DNA of 64,000 nt from an uncultured Eubacteriales bacterium (GCA_934561055.1 CAKTFN010000002.1:186001-250000), one strand, 5' to 3'; positions 7,163 through 14,956 are shown, counted from the stretch's first letter. The notes: generated from the sequence alone by a model not told the origin. Translations and numbers: made by a program.

Positions 7163-7810
7163 ATGGACAAGCTTGAAACAATTTCAAAAATCAAAGAAGG
7201 CGGCCTCGTTGCCGTTGTCAGAGCAAAAAACGAAGAAGAGGCCGAAAGAATCACCGAAGCCTGCATTGAAGGCGGTGTTGCGGCAATCGAGCTGACTTTC
7301 ACCGTTCCGAAGGCACACCGTCTTATCGAACACATGGCGGACAAATACGCTTCTTCGGGAGAAATCATTATCGGGGCGGGGACTGTTCTTGACAGCGAAA
7401 CGGCAAGAATCGCAATTCTTTCCGGTGCGCAGTATGTTGTTTCTCCACACCTTGACGAAAGAATTCTTCGCCTTTGTGCGAGATACCGAATCGCCTGTAT
7501 GCCCGGCGTTTTTACCCCGACCGAAGCGGTTAAGGCGCTCGAACTCGGCGCAGACATTCTCAAAATTTTCCCCGGTGATATTGCAACGCCGAAGTTCATC
7601 AAAGCTCTCCACGGCCCCCTTCCTCAGGCGCAGATGATGCCCTCCGGCGGCGTCAGCGTTGAAAACGCGGCGGATTGGATCAATGCCGGAGCCGTTGCGC
7701 TCGGTGCGGGCGGAAGTCTCACCGGAGCGGCAAAGGACGGGAATTACACTGCAATCACCGAAACGGCGAAGCTCTTCCTCAAGCGCATCAATGAAGCAAG
7801 AAAAGCATAA
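7163..7810 (+). CDS. eda: KDPG/KHG aldolase (2-dehydro-3-deoxyphosphogluconate / 4-hydroxy-2-oxoglutarate aldolase)
   Basis: This 215-residue TIM-barrel class I aldolase cleaves KDPG to pyruvate and glyceraldehyde 3-phosphate, or 4-hydroxy-2-oxoglutarate to pyruvate and glyoxylate. VAVVRAKNEEEA at the N-terminus, AIELTFTVPKA (catalytic Glu) near residue 36, IIGAGTVLD, VSPHLDE, and ILKIFPGD (Schiff-base Lys) near 133 are all present, as is the phosphate-binding MPSGGVS. KIFPGD in place of the common KFFPAE and a 215-residue length do not settle which substrate is used. It is the last gene of the operon with sdaA. No Entner-Doudoroff dehydratase is nearby. Confidence 0.88.
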   Translation: MDKLETISKIKEGGLVAVVRAKNEEEAERITEACIEGGVAAIELTFTVPKAHRLIEHMADKYASSGEIIIGAGTVLDSETARIAILSGAQYVVSPHLDERILRLCARYRIACMPGVFTPTEAVKALELGADILKIFPGDIATPKFIKALHGPLPQAQMMPSGGVSVENAADWINAGAVALGAGGSLTGAAKDGNYTAITETAKLFLKRINEARKA

Positions 7811-7817
7811 ATGAAAC

Positions 7818-7862
7818 AAAGCTGTAATCCAAAACAAAGATGATTACGGCTTTTTGTTTTTT
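7818..7862 (+). terminator. Terminator after eda
   Basis: AAAGCTGTAATC (7818-7829) pairs with GATTACGGCTTT (7842-7853) and a T-rich run follows. Confidence 0.85.
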
Positions 7863-7990
7863 CTGTACCGATTTATGTGTGTTCTTTAACCGCACGGTTC
7901 ATCTTTAAATTTACCTCCGACCGCTGTGCCGGATGTGCTTTTGGCTGTCGGCTGAAATTCCCGAAGCAGAACAATTATTGAATCAAATTT

Positions 7991-8014
7991 CTTTGGCGCC
8001 CTCCTGTGAGGGAG
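7991..8014 (+). repeat. Hairpin repeat unit, copy 1 (truncated)
   Basis: CTTTGGCGCCCTCCTGTGAG plus GGAG; the second hairpin arm (GCTGTCGGCTCTGCCGAC) present in other copies is missing. Confidence 0.6.
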
Positions 8015-8071
8015 AGACTTCCTGTACTACGGCTTATTTTTTTGAGGTTGTTCATTTAACCGCACGAGTTT

Positions 8072-8122
8072 CTTTGGCGCCCTCCTGTGAGGGAGCTGTC
8101 GGCTCTGCCGACTGAGGGAGGG
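8072..8122 (+). repeat. Hairpin repeat unit, copy 2
   Basis: Full unit: CTCCTGTGAGGGAG, then GTCGGCTCTGCCGAC as an inner hairpin, then TGAGGGAGG. The outer CCCTCC/GGGAGG can also pair. Further copies are at 14712-14760, 14907-14956 and, inverted, 15968-16017. The same unit is, from memory, widespread in gut Clostridia. Confidence 0.75.
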
Positions 8123-8191
8123 AATTCCTACGCTACGGTGTATTTTTTTATGTTGTTCATTTAACCGCACGTTTCATCTTTTAATTTACAT

Positions 8192-8520
8192 CCGTCCGCT
8201 CCGCTGGGGGCACTTTTGTCGATTGATACAAAAGTACCCAAAAAATCGCTTTTGGGTACGCCGCATTTGGAAACCGAATTTCCCTTTTGCGGGGGAAAAA
8301 GGAAAATATCGGCTTCCGATGCGGCTAAGGTCAGGTCGTTCTAAGCTCACGGTTTAGAAAAAGAAAATCCGCTTGAATACGAAACTTTCGGTTAAGATTG
8401 TGCGAAAGCAAGTTTACGAAAGGAAAGAATCTTCTTTTGCTTGTTGCGGATTTTTTGGTTCTGTGCTTTTTTGTTTGCTCGTACTTGAATGGTTGAAAGG
8501 CAAGATTTTTTCTTTACTGT
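8192..8520 (+). repeat. Partial/diverged copy C of the inverted-repeat element
   Basis: It begins with the same 130-base end as the full element (CGTCCGCTCCGCTGGGGGCA ... ATGCGGCTAAGG). Its interior (AAAATCCGCTTGAATACGAA, then ACTTTCGGTTAAGATTGT) matches the reverse complement of 8985-9020. It lacks the opposite terminal repeat, so it is a truncated copy in inverted orientation relative to its neighbour at 8571-9181. Confidence 0.6.
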
Positions 8521-8570
8521 CTTTCTCTTTATGTTGTCGCTTTGATTCGCACCGTGCCTTATATCTTTCT

Positions 8571-9181
8571 ATCCGTCCGCTCCGCTGGGGGCACTTTTGT
8601 CGATTGATACAAAAGTACCCAAAAAATCGCTTCGAGTACGCCGCATTTGGAAACCGAATTTCCCTTTTGCGGGGGAAAAAGGAAAATATCGGCTTCCGAT
8701 GCGGCTACAACGGTTTCGTCTGCTAATCTCACTTTTCAAAAACACCAATCCTCTATTGTCTTTAAACCACACTCTGTCATGATTTTCAGTCAGAGAAAGC
8801 TAAAAAGACCGCTTTCTGCTTTCCTTTTCTCCGCGGATTTCTTGTTCTTTATTTTGGAATATTCCCTTCTTTTATGTTTTTCAACATTCAAGTAAGCGTA
8901 AGTGGAAAAGTTCACGCTTAAAATCCGCACAAGTCAGAGATAAAACCTATCAGTTTTGAATATTTACTTTTAAACAATCTTAACCGAAAGTTTCGTATTC
9001 AAGCGGATTTTCTCCAACTTAAACGTGGGTATACCGCCACCTAACCTTAGCCGCATCGTGAACGATAATCGGATTTTCCCCCGCAAATCCGATTTCGGTC
9101 ACAAATGCGGCGTACCAAAAAGCGATTTTTTGGGTACTTTTGTATCAATCGACAAAAGTGCCCCCAGCGGAGCGGACGGAT
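8571..9181 (+). mobile_element. MITE-like element, copy A, 611 bp with long terminal inverted repeats
   Basis: The left end (8571-8706) and the right end (9046-9181) are inverted repeats of about 135 bases with a few differences. Each runs ATCCGTCCGCTCCGCTGGGG ... ATTGATACAAAAGTACCCAA ... CGCCGCATTTGG ... GCGGGGGAAAA ... GATGCGGCTA. The first 60 bases are almost identical. The interior (8707-9045) has no gene. A second copy with the same interior lies at 15129-15899 in the opposite orientation. I see no clear target-site duplication and no transposase in the window. Confidence 0.7.
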
Positions 9182-9243
9182 ATAAATATAAAAGAAACCC
9201 GTGCGGTTAAAGCACCTTTTAAATCAGTACCGTCAAAAAAAAT

Positions 9244-9285
9244 CTTCCCGAAAAAACGGAAACGGTGTTCCGCTTTTTCGGGAAG
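9244..9285 (-). terminator. Terminator after the EamA transporter
   Basis: CTTCCCGAAAAAACGG pairs with CCGCTTTTTCGGGAAG around a short loop, just downstream of the minus-strand operon. Confidence 0.7.
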
Positions 9286-9306
9286 AAACGGTGCATAAAA
9301 AGCACG

Positions 9307-10173
9307 TCAGTTTTTTGCGTTGAGCTTTTCTTCAATCGTCGGAAGAAGCCCGTAAAGAGTGACGAAAAGAACAACAACCGCAAAACCGGCTATCGCAAGA
9401 TTGCCCATCTTTTCGCCGCAGAAAATCGCAACCGGTATCGGATTGAAAATCGGCTCAATCGTGAGAAGGAGCGAACCTTCGACTTTGTCAACACGTTTGA
9501 TTCCGCGGCTGAAAAGAATGTTTGCAAGGCCGTATTGAAAAATTCCGAGAATAAGAATCCAAACAATGTTCGTTTTGTCAAAGGAAAGATTTTTGTCAAA
9601 GAAAATGAACGGAAGGCAGAAGACAAGACTCATGATATTGCTCAGATAAAGACAGTCGTCGCTGTCGCTGTTTTCGCTGTTCATGATAATGATTTGCGCC
9701 GCAAAGGTCACTCCGGAAAGAAGTCCGAGAATGTTTCCGGCAATTCTCGTCGGGTCAAGGCTGTCTGCAAACGAAAGAACGCAGCCGCCGAAAACCGCAA
9801 CGGTAATCACTGCCTCGCTGAGCTTTGCTTTTCGCTTTTGAAAAATTACCGAATAAAGAAAAACAAGAATCGGGGCAATGTACTGAAGAACAATTGCCGT
9901 TCCCGCCGTTGTCAGTTTGATTGACTCAACGTATAAAATTCCCGTTGCGCTCATCGCAATCGCACCGAAAATATTCGCTTTTGTGAGCTTCGCTTTGAAG
10001 GTCTTTTTGACCGCAACGAGCATGAGAAGCGAAATCAAACTTCTTGCCGCCATCAGCGAAAACGAGCTCCACGTTATTGATTTTACGCAAACTCCGGCAA
10101 GTCCCCAAAGGATTGCGGTTGAAGCAATAAGAATGCGTCCGAGATTATGTTCCTTTTTTGAAATGGTTTCCAT
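9307..10173 (-). CDS. EamA/DMT family transporter
   Basis: This 288-residue polytopic membrane protein has about ten predicted helices in two repeats of the EamA domain. The first repeat starts ILIASTAILWGLAGV and contains the YVESIKLTTAGTAIVLQYIAPI segment; the second contains SGVTFAAQIIIMNSE and the VEGSLLLTIEPIFNPI signature that is typical of the family. DMT exporters move amino acids or other small metabolites; the substrate cannot be told. The ATG follows GGTGA. It is 31 bp after a DRTGG-domain gene and may be the last gene of the hydrogenase-like cluster, or be cotranscribed by chance. Confidence 0.88.
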   Translation of the reverse strand: METISKKEHNLGRILIASTAILWGLAGVCVKSITWSSFSLMAARSLISLLMLVAVKKTFKAKLTKANIFGAIAMSATGILYVESIKLTTAGTAIVLQYIAPILVFLYSVIFQKRKAKLSEAVITVAVFGGCVLSFADSLDPTRIAGNILGLLSGVTFAAQIIIMNSENSDSDDCLYLSNIMSLVFCLPFIFFDKNLSFDKTNIVWILILGIFQYGLANILFSRGIKRVDKVEGSLLLTIEPIFNPIPVAIFCGEKMGNLAIAGFAVVVLFVTLYGLLPTIEEKLNAKN

Positions 10174-10204
10174 TGTTTTGATTCACCGGCTTTTTAAGAT
10201 ATCA

Positions 10205-10531
10205 TCAGAGTATTTTTGAAAATTCCGCCGCAATTTGAAAGGCGTTTTTTTCGGTTGTGAGGATTGAAACGCCCTCAAGCTCGGCTCTTTTTTTTGCGTC
10301 TTCGTCAAGCGGAGCGTTTTCGGTCAAAACGATGCAGGCGCAATCGGTGAGAACGGCAACGGCAACGGCATTGATGTTGCCCATGACCGTCAGCCAACAG
10401 TCACCCTCCTTCGCTTTTGACATTACCCAACTGAGAAGGTCGCCGCAGTAACAGCCGAAAACCTCTTTTTCATCGCCGCCGTCTGTGAGAGATGTCAGCG
10501 AAAGCGCTGCTTTCAAATCTTTAACAAGCAT
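10205..10531 (-). CDS. DRTGG-domain protein (sensory hydrogenase cluster)
   Basis: This is a 108-residue stand-alone DRTGG-like domain of the kind found with phosphotransacetylase, pyrophosphatases and [FeFe]-hydrogenase-associated operons. The fold pattern is visible in the alternating strands and helices: GDCWLTVMGNINAVAVAVLTDCACIVLTENAP, then AELEGVSILTTEKNAFQIA. DRTGG domains are thought to be ligand-sensing. The start has GAGGG upstream. It is 20 bp downstream of the Fe-S/H-domain gene and is a paralogue of the protein at 12376-12726, so the cluster has two such proteins flanking the HATPase and Fe-S genes. Confidence 0.75.
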   Translation of the reverse strand: MLVKDLKAALSLTSLTDGGDEKEVFGCYCGDLLSWVMSKAKEGDCWLTVMGNINAVAVAVLTDCACIVLTENAPLDEDAKKRAELEGVSILTTEKNAFQIAAEFSKIL

Positions 10532-10551
10532 AATTTTTCCCTCTTTTTAAG

Positions 10552-11901
10552 TTATTCGTCTTTCAGAAAGTTCTCTTCAAAGTCGTTTGAAGTTGCTTTT
10601 GTTTTTTCGGAAAGGACCTCCTTCTTTCTGAACGGAGCCGGAAGGCTTTCTTCGTTGCTTTCCTTTGCCGCCCAAAAGATGCAGTCATTTTCTTCCGCAT
10701 ATCCCCGAACAATGTCGTCCGCAAGCGCACGGCATGACGGCGCGCCGCAGATTCCGCAGTCAAGACCCGGAAGTTCGTCTTCAATCCGTTTCAGTTCGCT
10801 CATCATGCGCATGGCTTTGATGACGTTGTCCGCAAGTTTCATCGCCGGAGAAGGCATCAGCTCATGCGTCCAGCCCATGAGGTCAATATGAAAATCATGA
10901 GGAAGGCGGTTGCATGAAACCGGCATAAACTTCCGAAGGCGCTGAATTCTTGCCTTTGCAACGTAAGGATTTTCAACGGTGAGAACTCCTCCGACGCAGC
11001 CTCCCGTGCAACAGTTGAGTTCAATGAAATCAAGGTCGTTGAGCTTTTCGTCTTCAAGTTCTTCAAGAACGTTGATAACGTTTTCGATTCCGTCCGCCGC
11101 AAGATATCGCTCCTTCAAAAGACCTGCCGCTTCGCCGCCGCTGCTTGCCCAGCCGACGCCGATTATTCCAGAGTCTCCGAGAGGTTCAATGTCATCGGGG
11201 GAAAGCTTATCCATCGTTTGGACGAGAACGGGATAAATGTCCTTGATTGCAAAGGCACCGTTGATTATTCCGCCGTCATAGCACAGAGGGTTCGTGATTG
11301 CTGTTCGCTTTGCCGGGCATGGTGAGATGAAAAAAACGCCGATGTCTTTGCTTTCAAGACCGGTTTTTTTCTTCGCCGCCTTGCGTGCAAGCCTTGCGGC
11401 GAGGTCAACGGGAGTGAAAAGGGGAAGGATATTTTTAATCAGATTCGGAAATCTTGTTCTGATCAGTCTCAAAACCGCCGGGCAGGCAGAAGAAATCACC
11501 GGGCGCTGAAGCTCGCCGTTTTCAAGCATCCGTCTTGAGGCGTCGCTGACAAGTTCGGCCGCTTTTGAAACCTCAAAAACTTCGTCAAAGCCCATTCTTT
11601 TCAATCCCGTCAAAACGTAATCAACGTTGTCAAGGTTATTGAACTGACCGTAAAGCGCCGGAGCCGGAAGGGCAATACGGTATTTGTATTTCACAAGCTC
11701 GTTAAAATGTTCGCTGACCGCATACTTTGCGTGGTGCGGACAGACTCTGATGCATTCGCCGCAGTCGATGCATCGGTCGGAAATTATGTATGCCTTTTTG
11801 TTCCGGACGCGGATTGCCTGCGTCGGACAGCGTTTTATGCAGTTCGTGCAGCCCCGGCATTTTTCATCGTCAAGGCGCACCGAATGAAAAATATTCTCCA
11901 T
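10552..11901 (-). CDS. [FeFe]-hydrogenase-like Fe-S protein (sensory type)
   Basis: The 449-residue protein has two [4Fe-4S] ferredoxin motifs (C15/18/21/25 and C44/47/50/54). A hydrogenase large-subunit C-terminal domain follows with reduced H-cluster motifs SSAC at 137-140, SPC at 193-195 and NCCTGGC at 296-302, and then an extra Fe-S domain (CGIC-x4-C at 382-390, C407). The four cysteines needed to hold an H-cluster can be found, but L1 has one Cys instead of the CC of catalytic enzymes and L3 lacks the usual ExMAC. Such proteins are usually assigned to sensory or regulatory [FeFe] hydrogenases. It is flanked by DRTGG, HATPase and PHP genes, as in clostridial hydrogen-sensing clusters. Start ATG follows AGGAG. 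Confidence 0.85.
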   Translation of the reverse strand: MENIFHSVRLDDEKCRGCTNCIKRCPTQAIRVRNKKAYIISDRCIDCGECIRVCPHHAKYAVSEHFNELVKYKYRIALPAPALYGQFNNLDNVDYVLTGLKRMGFDEVFEVSKAAELVSDASRRMLENGELQRPVISSACPAVLRLIRTRFPNLIKNILPLFTPVDLAARLARKAAKKKTGLESKDIGVFFISPCPAKRTAITNPLCYDGGIINGAFAIKDIYPVLVQTMDKLSPDDIEPLGDSGIIGVGWASSGGEAAGLLKERYLAADGIENVINVLEELEDEKLNDLDFIELNCCTGGCVGGVLTVENPYVAKARIQRLRKFMPVSCNRLPHDFHIDLMGWTHELMPSPAMKLADNVIKAMRMMSELKRIEDELPGLDCGICGAPSCRALADDIVRGYAEENDCIFWAAKESNEESLPAPFRKKEVLSEKTKATSNDFEENFLKDE

Positions 11902-11953
11902 TTTTTCTCCTAATATAACATTTGTTCAACGCTTCATGCGTTACGGAAGTGAT

Positions 11954-12376
11954 TTATATGATGTTAACTTTCAGTCTGAGCGTTGTTCCGACGCCGACTT
12001 CGGTTTCAATCACAAAATCGTCGGTATATTTTTTAATGTTCGGAAGTCCCATTCCCGCACCGAAGCCGAGGCAACGAATGTTGTCCGGTGCGGTTGAATA
12101 GCCCTCTTTCATTGCAAGTTCAACGTTTTCAATTCCGGGGCCGTGGTCGGAAAGGGTAATGCTGATTTTGTTTTCGTCAATTTCAACGTCAATTTCGCCG
12201 CCGCCGGCGTGGATAACCATGTTGATTTCGCCTTCGTACATTGCCACGGCAACGTTTCTTGTTACCGACGGCGAAATTCCGAGTTGTTTGAGCGTTCTTT
12301 TCACGTCTCCGGATGCCGCACCGGCGCGGGTAAAATCATCCCCCGGAACGTCATAGTGAAGTTTTATGGACTCCAT
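11954..12376 (-). CDS. RsbW-type anti-sigma/serine kinase HATPase
   Basis: This 140-residue GHKL ATPase domain protein has the N box (VAVAMYEGEINMVIHA, near residues 42-57), the G1 box (SDHGPGIENVELAMKEGYST) and the G2 box (GFGAGMGLPNIKKYTDDF). In the RsbW/SpoIIAB group these proteins phosphorylate STAS partners or bind sigma factors. No STAS partner is in the window. I choose the ATG at 12374-12376 because it overlaps the stop of the upstream DRTGG gene (TAATG) and the upstream extension is out of family. The coupling and location argue that it acts with the H-domain protein to turn a redox or H2 signal into a phosphorylation or partner switch. Confidence 0.85.
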   Translation of the reverse strand: MESIKLHYDVPGDDFTRAGAASGDVKRTLKQLGISPSVTRNVAVAMYEGEINMVIHAGGGEIDVEIDENKISITLSDHGPGIENVELAMKEGYSTAPDNIRCLGFGAGMGLPNIKKYTDDFVIETEVGVGTTLRLKVNII

Positions 12377-12726
12377 TACGCGCCGCTGCCTCCTCTCAGA
12401 CCGGCGGAATAAAGTTTTCCGCAAGCGGTGAACATTTCCATCGAGGTGCAAAGCATCACCATGTCACGCTCTTCGGCAAGGTTGATCATTGAAAGATCCG
12501 GCCTTTTTCCTCTGACAAAAACAATGCAGTGCATATCCATCATTTCCGCCGTTCTCACAACCTGAGGATTGACGAGTCCGGTGAGAAGAACGGCCTGCTC
12601 TTTGACAAAGGCAAGAACGTCGCTCATCATGTCGCTTCCGCAAGCGGTGTGAACCTCGGTTTCAAGAAGGTCGTCACGGCAGACAACCTCCGCTTCAAGA
12701 ATTTTCTGAACTTCTTTGACAGTCAT
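12376..12726 (-). CDS. DRTGG-domain protein (second copy in cluster)
   Basis: This 116-residue protein begins MTVKEVQKILEAEVVCRDD, which is the usual start of DRTGG modules in hydrogenase clusters. It continues through LAFVKEQAVLLTGLVNPQVVRTAEMMDMHCIVFVRGK, with hydrophobic strands consistent with that fold. No other domain is attached. The start has GGAGG upstream. Its stop overlaps the HATPase start by one base. Upstream is a terminator-like hairpin at 12751-12784, so expression of this half of the cluster may be set by readthrough or a promoter I could not see. Confidence 0.75.
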   Translation of the reverse strand: MTVKEVQKILEAEVVCRDDLLETEVHTACGSDMMSDVLAFVKEQAVLLTGLVNPQVVRTAEMMDMHCIVFVRGKRPDLSMINLAEERDMVMLCTSMEMFTACGKLYSAGLRGGSGA

Positions 12727-12750
12727 ATAATGTTTCCTCCGATACCGAAA

Positions 12751-12784
12751 AAGGCGAAAGAGCAGTCAAAGTGTCTTTCGCCTT
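12751..12784 (-). terminator. Terminator-like hairpin inside the hydrogenase cluster
   Basis: AAGGCGAAAGA (12751-12761) is a perfect inverted repeat of TCTTTCGCCTT (12774-12784), with five T residues on the minus strand. It separates the PHP/unknown pair from the DRTGG-HATPase-FeS genes. Confidence 0.6.
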
Positions 12785-12806
12785 AATTTGAATTTTTATA
12801 TGCGGT

Positions 12807-13388
12807 TTATAAAACGAACCGGGCGTTTTCGATTTCCTTTTTAATGATTGCGCAGGCTGTGTTCCAAACGATTTTTCCGGCGTCAATGAAACTTTCGCTG
12901 TTCCTTTTCACCGAGCAAAGCATTGAAAACGCTTCGCCGATGTCGCTTTCAAGGTCTTTTCCTTTTTTCATTGCAAGATAGTAAAAAGTAAAAGCCGCAC
13001 CGTCCGAAATGTTTTTGTAAAATCCCGCGTGTTCTTTTCTGAGTGTGTCGTGCATTGCGTTGATTGCCGTTGTTGAAAGCTGAGGAGCCGGAATTTCAAG
13101 CTGAAGGAGCGACTCTGCGGCAAAAATCATAAGTACTCTAATTTGAAAAAGAATATCCTGCGACTGAAACTTCGGCGCAAGAAGCTCTTTGAAGTCAACC
13201 GCAAGGGCGCCTTCCTCTGTGCTGTCAATGAGCGGAGTCAGCGTTGCAAGACGTTTTCCGAGCTCTTTCGCTTTCAGAAGGTTTCCGTTCTGACGGTGAG
13301 AGTTGAGAGCTTCAATATCGGTTGAAATATTGACCGAAAAATCTTCCTCGTCTTTTTTTGCTTTATAAATTCTTACGTCGTCCGCCAT
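12807..13388 (-). CDS. Conserved-looking helical protein of unknown function
   Basis: This is a 193-residue cytosolic protein with no family I recognise. It starts MADDVRIYKAKKDEEDFSV, is predicted mostly alpha-helical, and has a hydrophobic centre (ILFQIRVLMIFAAESLL) but no membrane helix. It ends with the Cys-containing segment AGKIVWNTACAIIKKEIENA. The ATG at 13388 has a perfect GGAGG ten bases upstream; the frame extends further but out of reach of a ribosome site. It lies 43 bp after the PHP gene in the same direction. Cotranscription suggests a partner role in the sensory hydrogenase cluster, but that is inference. Confidence 0.7.
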   Translation of the reverse strand: MADDVRIYKAKKDEEDFSVNISTDIEALNSHRQNGNLLKAKELGKRLATLTPLIDSTEEGALAVDFKELLAPKFQSQDILFQIRVLMIFAAESLLQLEIPAPQLSTTAINAMHDTLRKEHAGFYKNISDGAAFTFYYLAMKKGKDLESDIGEAFSMLCSVKRNSESFIDAGKIVWNTACAIIKKEIENARFVL

Positions 13389-13431
13389 TGAAGATACCTC
13401 CGTGAAAAAATCAGAAAAACGTTTTGTTTTT

Positions 13432-14310
13432 TTATTCTGCCGATGCCTTTGCGGCCGCAACCTTTTTTTGTTTTCTTTTCATTTTTGCTTTGTAACTGAA
13501 AAGGTTTGCGAGTGCCTCTTCGTCCGGACCGTAATCGCCGAGACAAACAGGGTAAGCGTTGTAACCGCCGTGAAAATCGCTTCCGCCGGTCATTACAAGC
13601 TTATGCTTTTTCGCTTTCTTTTTGAGATATTCCTGCTGTTCGGGAGTATTTTCCGGGTGCCAAACCTCAACGCCGTCAAGGCCGAGGGGAATGAGCTCGT
13701 CAAGAAGCTCAAAGTTGTTGTAAAAACCGGGATGGGCAAGAACGGCAATTCCGCCTGCGTCATGAATCGCCTCAAGGGTTTCCTGCGGCGAAGGATAGGT
13801 TGATTCAACAAGGACACAGTCCTTTCCGTTTCGGCTGAAAAGCGAGTGGAAAAGGTCGCCGAAAATTGTTGTTGTGTAACCGCTTTCCAAAAGTGCCTGC
13901 ATGATGTGCTGCTTATAGATGTTGGTTGAGCCGGTTGCACATTTTACGATGAACTCGGTTGTTATGGGAAATTTTTGAGCAACTCTTACGGCCATGACTT
14001 TTCCGGCGCTTTTTCTGATGAGGGAATTGCGCTTGCAAAGACCTTCAAGTCTTTCGGGGCTGTCCGGAAAATAGCAAAGCAAATGTGCTTTGCCTTTGCG
14101 GGTTTTATCCGTGCAGGTGAGTTCAACCGCCGGAATGACGGTCACCCCGAACCTTTCACCGATGATTTTTGCTCTGACGGTTCCGGCAAGGCAATCATGG
14201 TCGGTAATCGCAAGCGTTGTTACGCCGCTTTTCTTTGCAAGAATGATGATGTCGTCAATGCCCATTGTTCCGTCGGAAAGCTTGGTATGACAATGTAAAT
14301 CTGCTGACAA
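13432..14310 (-). CDS. PHP-domain phosphoesterase (TrpH-like)
   Basis: This 292-residue protein has the four PHP metal-binding motifs: ADLHCHTKLSDG at the N-terminus, AITDHDCLAG, a central VIPAVELTC and HPGFYN, and GGSDFHGGYN near the C-terminus. PHP enzymes hydrolyse phosphate esters or nucleotides with two or three metal ions. The tail is Lys/Ala-rich. I choose the TTG at 14310, which gives MSADLHCH directly after a GGGGAGAGGAGAG ribosome site; upstream codons give no family match. PHP genes recur in clostridial sensory [FeFe]-hydrogenase clusters beside DRTGG and HATPase genes, and this one is the first gene of the run, behind the promoter at 14470. Confidence 0.87.
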   Translation of the reverse strand: MSADLHCHTKLSDGTMGIDDIIILAKKSGVTTLAITDHDCLAGTVRAKIIGERFGVTVIPAVELTCTDKTRKGKAHLLCYFPDSPERLEGLCKRNSLIRKSAGKVMAVRVAQKFPITTEFIVKCATGSTNIYKQHIMQALLESGYTTTIFGDLFHSLFSRNGKDCVLVESTYPSPQETLEAIHDAGGIAVLAHPGFYNNFELLDELIPLGLDGVEVWHPENTPEQQEYLKKKAKKHKLVMTGGSDFHGGYNAYPVCLGDYGPDEEALANLFSYKAKMKRKQKKVAAAKASAE

Positions 14311-14469
14311 AATTAACTCTCCTCTCCCCTTTTTAAAAATCCTTTGTCTTTCAAAATTCTCTCTGAAGCCGGAAGGCACCTTTAAAAAAGAAAAACCTTC
14401 GGCGAAATGAAATGTACAAAATATATGTAAAAAAGGTCAAATTACCGCAATAATACTATATATGATTTA

Positions 14470-14497
14470 ATTATATCACACTTTTTCGGTTTTTCAA
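14470..14497 (-). promoter_or_regulatory. Sigma-A promoter for the PHP/hydrogenase cluster
   Basis: On the minus strand TTGAAA (14497-14492), a 16-base spacer and TATAAT (14475-14470). The leader to the TTG start is about 150 bases and A+T rich. Confidence 0.7.
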
Positions 14498-14711
14498 GGG
14501 AAATCAAAAATAAATTTTAGTAAAAGCCCGATTTATTTTCTTCTCCGCCGAAAAGTCGGAAGCATATTTTTTGTTTTATGTTTTGGGCTGCTTCATTGTT
14601 ATCGCTTCGGTGAAGCAGGTTCTTTAAATTTATGTTGTTCTTCCTCGCACGGGGGGTACTTTTGTCTGTCGGCTGAAATTCCCGAAACAGGACATTTATT
14701 GAATCACTTTT

Positions 14712-14760
14712 CTTTGGCTCCCTCCTGTGAGGGAGCTGTCGGCTCTGCCGACTGAGGGAG
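14712..14760 (+). repeat. Hairpin repeat unit, copy 3
   Basis: CTTTGGCTCCCTCCTGTGAG, then GGAGCTGTCGGCTCTGCCGA, then CTGAGGGAG; it is followed by the shared tail GATTTCCTACGCTACGGCTT. Confidence 0.75.
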
Positions 14761-14906
14761 TGATTTCCTACGCTACGGCTTATTTTTTTTGAAGTTGTTC
14801 ATTTAACCGCACGGGGTTCTTTTAAATTTACACCCATCCGCTCCGCCGGGGGCACTATTGTCTGTCGGCTGAAATTCCCGAAGCAGGACATTTATTGAAT
14901 CACTTT

Positions 14907-14956
14907 TCTATGGCGCCCTCCTGTGAGGGAGCTGTCGGCTCTGCCGACTGAGGGAG
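14907..14956 (+). repeat. Hairpin repeat unit, copy 4
   Basis: Same unit as copy 3 with one substitution near its start (CTATGGCGCCC); same GATTTCCTACGCTACGGCTT tail. Confidence 0.75.

Larger units (their letters stand above)
7870..9190. repeat. Non-coding composite repeat block 1
   Basis: About 1.3 kb without a credible gene. It is a patchwork of modules that recur, in the other orientation, at 14640-16200: a 50-bp hairpin unit (CTTTGGCKCCCTCCTGTGAGGGAG...), linkers such as CTGTCGGCTGAAATTCCCGAA and TTCATTTAACCGCACG, a partial element at 8192-8520 and a full terminal-inverted-repeat element at 8571-9181. Several open frames across it are translations of the repeats. Confidence 0.75.

Noticed and set aside
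7981..8125. Possible CRISPR array from the repeated CCCTCCTGTGAGGGAG units
   Set aside because: Only two units here, irregular spacing, shared linkers instead of unique spacers, no cas genes.
8373..9924. Several 60-220 codon frames in repeat block 1 and antisense to the EamA gene
   Set aside because: They translate the repeat modules or the complement of a well-supported gene.
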